Notes under the pieces: generated by a model
The model's input: the letters and a program-made list of their open reading frames with translations, nothing else
What the model was told of the DNA's origin: nothing
The model's database searches: none
Made by a program: the position numbers and the translations under genes
Origin: Bacteroidota bacterium
GTDB taxonomy: Bacteria; Bacteroidota; Bacteroidia; Chitinophagales; Chitinophagaceae
Reading direction: 5' to 3'
Assembly (NCBI GenBank): GCA_947453145.1
Contig: CANGFA010000019.1
Span: forward strand, 1-47,079
Length of the DNA: 47,079 nt
Part shown: positions 44,283 through 47,079 of the stretch, piece by piece
How the letters are laid out: each line of letters opens with the position of its first letter
Position numbering within the stretch: position 1 is the stretch's first letter

Positions 44283-45296
44283 ATGATTGATTACAGATCC
44301 GATACCGTAACGAAGCCCACTCCTGGAATGTTAGCATTTATGCAATCTGCTCCCGTTGGGGATGACGTATTTGGCGAAGACCCAAGTATCAACTCCCTTG
44401 AAAGGATTTCTGCAGCTAAATTTGGTATGGAAGCCGGTTTGTTTTGTCCAAGCGGAACCATGACCAACCAGTTGGCAATTAAAACCCATACGCAAGCAGG
44501 AGACGAAATTATTTGTGATGAATTATCTCATATTTATCAATATGAAGGTGGTGGTATAGCTTTTAATTCAGGATGTTCAGTTAAACTATTACATGGCGAC
44601 CGAGGAAGAATCACTGCAGAACATATATTAGCAGGTATTAATCCTGAGGATGTTCATAAGCCTATTACCCGTTTGGTAAGTTTAGAAAATACGAGTAACC
44701 GAGGCGGAGGCGCTTGTTATAATTTCAGCCATTTTGAAGCTATCAAACAGTTGACAGATACCCACGGCTTAGCATTACACTTGGATGGTGCGCGCATTTT
44801 TAATGCTATCGTTCATAAAAAAGAAGCCAGTGTTGAATATGGTAAAATATTTGATTCTATTTCTATTTGTTTAAGCAAAGGATTAGGTGCCCCAGTTGGA
44901 AGTGTGCTAGTCGGGTCCAACGACTTTATAAAAAAAGCTCGTCGATGGAGAAAGGTATTTGGCGGTGGAATGCGACAAGCAGGTTATTTAGCCGCAGCTG
45001 GTATTTATGCATTAGAACATCATGTTGAAAGATTAGCAGTTGACCATGAAAATGCTAAAATATTAAGTAGTGTTTTAGTTAAGAAAGGTTTTGTAAATGA
45101 TCTATTAGAAGTTGAAACAAATATTGTTATTGCAAGCATAGGTGGAAAATATTCAGCAGCAAGTTTTGTAGCAGCGTTAAAAGAAAAAGGTGTTTTGGCT
45201 ATTGCCATGACCCCTACCCAAGTAAGATTTGTATTTCATTTAGATATTACGGAGACGGATTTAGCAAAAACAATAGACGTAATTAATACGTTGTAA
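44283..45296 (+). CDS. Low-specificity L-threonine aldolase
   Basis: PLP enzyme that splits L-threonine or allo-threonine to glycine and acetaldehyde. The PLP lysine is K199 in CLSKGLGAPVGS; D168 and R171 of HLDGARIFNA bind the pyridine nitrogen and phosphate side; GTMTNQLA (58-65) and DELSHIYQYEGG (79-90, with H83 stacking on PLP) also match. YRSDTVTKPTP at the N-terminus is the family signature. Length 337 residues is standard. It faces away from rpoD and is followed by pgi after 38 bases, possibly on the same transcript. In bacteria it often supports glycine supply. Confidence 0.92.
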   Translation: MIDYRSDTVTKPTPGMLAFMQSAPVGDDVFGEDPSINSLERISAAKFGMEAGLFCPSGTMTNQLAIKTHTQAGDEIICDELSHIYQYEGGGIAFNSGCSVKLLHGDRGRITAEHILAGINPEDVHKPITRLVSLENTSNRGGGACYNFSHFEAIKQLTDTHGLALHLDGARIFNAIVHKKEASVEYGKIFDSISICLSKGLGAPVGSVLVGSNDFIKKARRWRKVFGGGMRQAGYLAAAGIYALEHHVERLAVDHENAKILSSVLVKKGFVNDLLEVETNIVIASIGGKYSAASFVAALKEKGVLAIAMTPTQVRFVFHLDITETDLAKTIDVINTL

Positions 45297-45334
45297 AAAT
45301 TAAAGTAAGTACTCATAAATAATAAGAAGAAGAT

Positions 45335-46993
45335 ATGTTAGAAAGAATTAATCCCACAACAACCCAAGCATGGTTTGTTTTAAAAAAACATTTTGAAGAA
45401 GAAATGAATCGTAAGCATATGCGTGACTTATTTGCTGCCGATGAAAAAAGATTCGAGACCTATTCTATTTCAACACCCGATTTATTATTTGATTATTCCA
45501 AGAATATTATTACCGAAAAGACTAAACAACTTTTATTACAGTTAGCGAATGATTGTCATTTAAAAGAGGCTATAGATGCTCAATTTGCTGGTCAAGCGAT
45601 TAATGAAACGGAAAATAGAGCTGTTTTACATACCGCGTTAAGAAATTTTTCGGATGCACCTGTTTTGGTTGAAGGCGCCGATGTAATGCCAGAAATTAAG
45701 CGTGTGCTAAGACAAATGAAATCATTTTGTACTTCTATTCACAGTGGCGAACACAAAGGATATACAGGAAAGAAAATTACAAGCATTGTTAATATTGGTA
45801 TTGGGGGAAGTGACTTGGGACCAGTAATGGTTACAGAAGCATTAAAACCATATTGGGAAAAAGGTATTCAAGTGCATTTTGTAAGTAATGTAGATGGCAC
45901 ACATATTGCAGAAACTTTAAAGAAAGTAAATGCAGAAGAAACTTTATTCTTAATTGCATCTAAAACATTTACGACGCAGGAAACTATGACCAATGCCCAT
46001 ACTGCACGAACCTGGTTTTTAGAACATGCTAAAGAGGAATCCCATATTGCAACTCACTTTATTGCATTAAGTACTAATGAAAAAGCAGTGAATGCTTTTG
46101 GAATAGATAGCAAAAACATGTTTGAATTTTGGGATTGGGTTGGTGGCAGATATTCATTGTGGAGTGCAATAGGTTTATCCATTGCATTAACAATTGGATA
46201 TGACAATTTTGAAGCATTGTTAAAAGGGGCGCATGAGGCAGATAATCATTTTAAATCCACTTCCTTCGATAAAAATATTCCAGTCGTAATGGCTTTATTG
46301 GGAATTTGGTATACGAATTTCTTTGCTGCACAAAGCGAAGCCATCCTACCTTACGACCAATACATGCATCGTTTTGCAGCTTATTTCCAACAAGGAAATA
46401 TGGAAAGCAATGGTAAATATATTGACCGTAAAGGAACCGCTGTGAATTATGCAACTGGTCCTGTAATTTGGGGAGAACCTGGTACCAATGGACAACACGC
46501 ATTTTATCAATTAATACATCAAGGCACTTTGGTGATTCCATGTGATTTTATTGCTCCAGCTATATCGCACAATCCAATTGGTGATCATCATGATAAGTTA
46601 TTGAGTAATTATTTTGCACAAACCGAAGCATTGCTAAATGGTAAAACCCAAGCCGAAGTGGTAGCTGAATTAACAGCAGCAAATAAATCGGCAAAAGAAA
46701 TTGAATTCTTAACACCATTCAAAGTATTTACAGGAAATAAACCAACCAATTCATTCTTGGTGAAAAAAGTAACACCTAGTACACTTGGTTTCTTAATTGC
46801 TTCCTATGAACATAAGATATATACCCAAGGTGTAATTTGGAATATTTTTAGCTTTGATCAATGGGGGGTTGAATTGGGTAAACAATTAGCCAATCAAATT
46901 TTACCAGAATTAGGAAATGATGATGTCGTTAAAGGACACGATAGTTCTACAAATGGTTTAATTAATAAATTTAAAGCTTGGAAAAAAGCTTAA
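45335..46993 (+). CDS. pgi: Glucose-6-phosphate isomerase
   Basis: Interconverts glucose-6-phosphate and fructose-6-phosphate. The PGI signatures are present: [12 protein letters not shown] (about 150-161), [11 protein letters not shown], the [15 protein letters not shown] block, and [18 protein letters not shown] (with the catalytic His of the C-terminal half), plus the [12 protein letters not shown] end. At 552 residues it belongs to the long, E. coli-type group. Purine-rich sequence before the ATG (AAGAAGAAG) may act as a ribosome-binding site. A GNAT gene begins 15 bases after its stop. Confidence 0.96.
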   Translation: MLERINPTTTQAWFVLKKHFEEEMNRKHMRDLFAADEKRFETYSISTPDLLFDYSKNIITEKTKQLLLQLANDCHLKEAIDAQFAGQAINETENRAVLHTALRNFSDAPVLVEGADVMPEIKRVLRQMKSFCTSIHSGEHKGYTGKKITSIVNIGIGGSDLGPVMVTEALKPYWEKGIQVHFVSNVDGTHIAETLKKVNAEETLFLIASKTFTTQETMTNAHTARTWFLEHAKEESHIATHFIALSTNEKAVNAFGIDSKNMFEFWDWVGGRYSLWSAIGLSIALTIGYDNFEALLKGAHEADNHFKSTSFDKNIPVVMALLGIWYTNFFAAQSEAILPYDQYMHRFAAYFQQGNMESNGKYIDRKGTAVNYATGPVIWGEPGTNGQHAFYQLIHQGTLVIPCDFIAPAISHNPIGDHHDKLLSNYFAQTEALLNGKTQAEVVAELTAANKSAKEIEFLTPFKVFTGNKPTNSFLVKKVTPSTLGFLIASYEHKIYTQGVIWNIFSFDQWGVELGKQLANQILPELGNDDVVKGHDSSTNGLINKFKAWKKA

Positions 46994-47008
46994 ATTTTAA
47001 TTTCATAT

Positions 47009-47079
47009 ATGATCGATTCAATTTTGATAAGACCCATAGCGCCCTCCGATAATATTGCTTTAGCAAAAGTGATAAGAGA
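47009..47079 (+). CDS. Probable GNAT-family acetyltransferase (5' end only)
   Basis: The first 23 codons from the ATG at 47009-47011 read MIDSILIRPIAPSDNIALAK and then VIR before the window ends. The IRPIxPSDNxALAxxIR wording is the start of a GNAT family common in Bacteroidota. The close spacing to pgi (15 bases) suggests cotranscription. Acetyl-CoA-binding motifs are not in view, so the call rests on the N-terminus alone. Confidence 0.6.
   Translation, partial: MIDSILIRPIAPSDNIALAKVIR

Overview
The window is an ordinary, gene-dense stretch of chromosome from an AT-rich member of the Bacteroidota, most likely Chitinophagales/Chitinophagaceae. The basis for that is: -7 promoter boxes of the TAnnTTTG type and few Shine-Dalgarno sequences; a short primary sigma factor lacking region 1.1; and families largely confined to this phylum (DUF4199, DUF3822, DUF1599, BT_3928-type DoxX fusion, GH109, saccharopine dehydrogenase of the C-terminal family). 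No phage, transposon, CRISPR array or rRNA operon was seen. The assignment is by recognition of protein families, not by a database search.

Layout. 1-2.3 kb: a leftward group of a degenerate dihydroorotase-like protein, a DUF4199 membrane protein and a family-2 glycosyltransferase (cut by the window edge). 2.3-2.8 kb: tRNA-Pro(GGG), its terminator and an 81-bp tandem repeat. 2.8-9.2 kb: secreted M20 amidohydrolase, GH25 lysozyme, DEAD-box helicase, Ndk, DHH phosphoesterase and an FKBP lipoprotein. 9.2-13.7 kb: FolP, DUF1599, a DoxX fusion, a CBS protein, DUF721 (DciA-like) and RecF. 13.7-18.1 kb: PyrR-PyrB, CoaD, Nudix, PyrE, a LEA-type lipoprotein and WbqC-like. 18.1-23.8 kb: BlaI/M56 regulator pair, membrane pyrophosphatase with a C-terminal extension, and a serine hydrolase. 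23.9-29.5 kb: SerA, then an amino-sugar group (CutC, glycosylasparaginase, NahK-like kinase, GH109). 29.7-33.8 kb: GyrA and a TPR protein. 34-40.3 kb: saccharopine dehydrogenase, then a tight leftward operon DUF3822-rsmD-FTHF cyclo-ligase-lpxK-rnr. 40.4-47 kb: MATE exporter, FolB-TrxB, the primary sigma factor, threonine aldolase, Pgi and a truncated GNAT protein.

How the genes connect. Pyrimidine synthesis is spread over three places (pyrR-pyrB, pyrE, and the dihydroorotase-like protein, which has lost most metal ligands and may be a structural partner of PyrB). Folate metabolism also recurs (FolP, FolB, 5-formyl-THF cyclo-ligase). The strongest candidate for an under-described system is the CutC / glycosylasparaginase / NahK-like kinase / GH109 neighbourhood, which reads as salvage of GlcNAc-Asn and GalNAc from glycoproteins. 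Other points for a second look are the pseudo-dihydroorotase, an RsmD with GPPY in place of DPPY, the C-terminal module on the pyrophosphatase, a dyad over the blaI start site, and several genes whose -7 box lies only 4-7 bases before the ATG, which predicts leaderless mRNAs.
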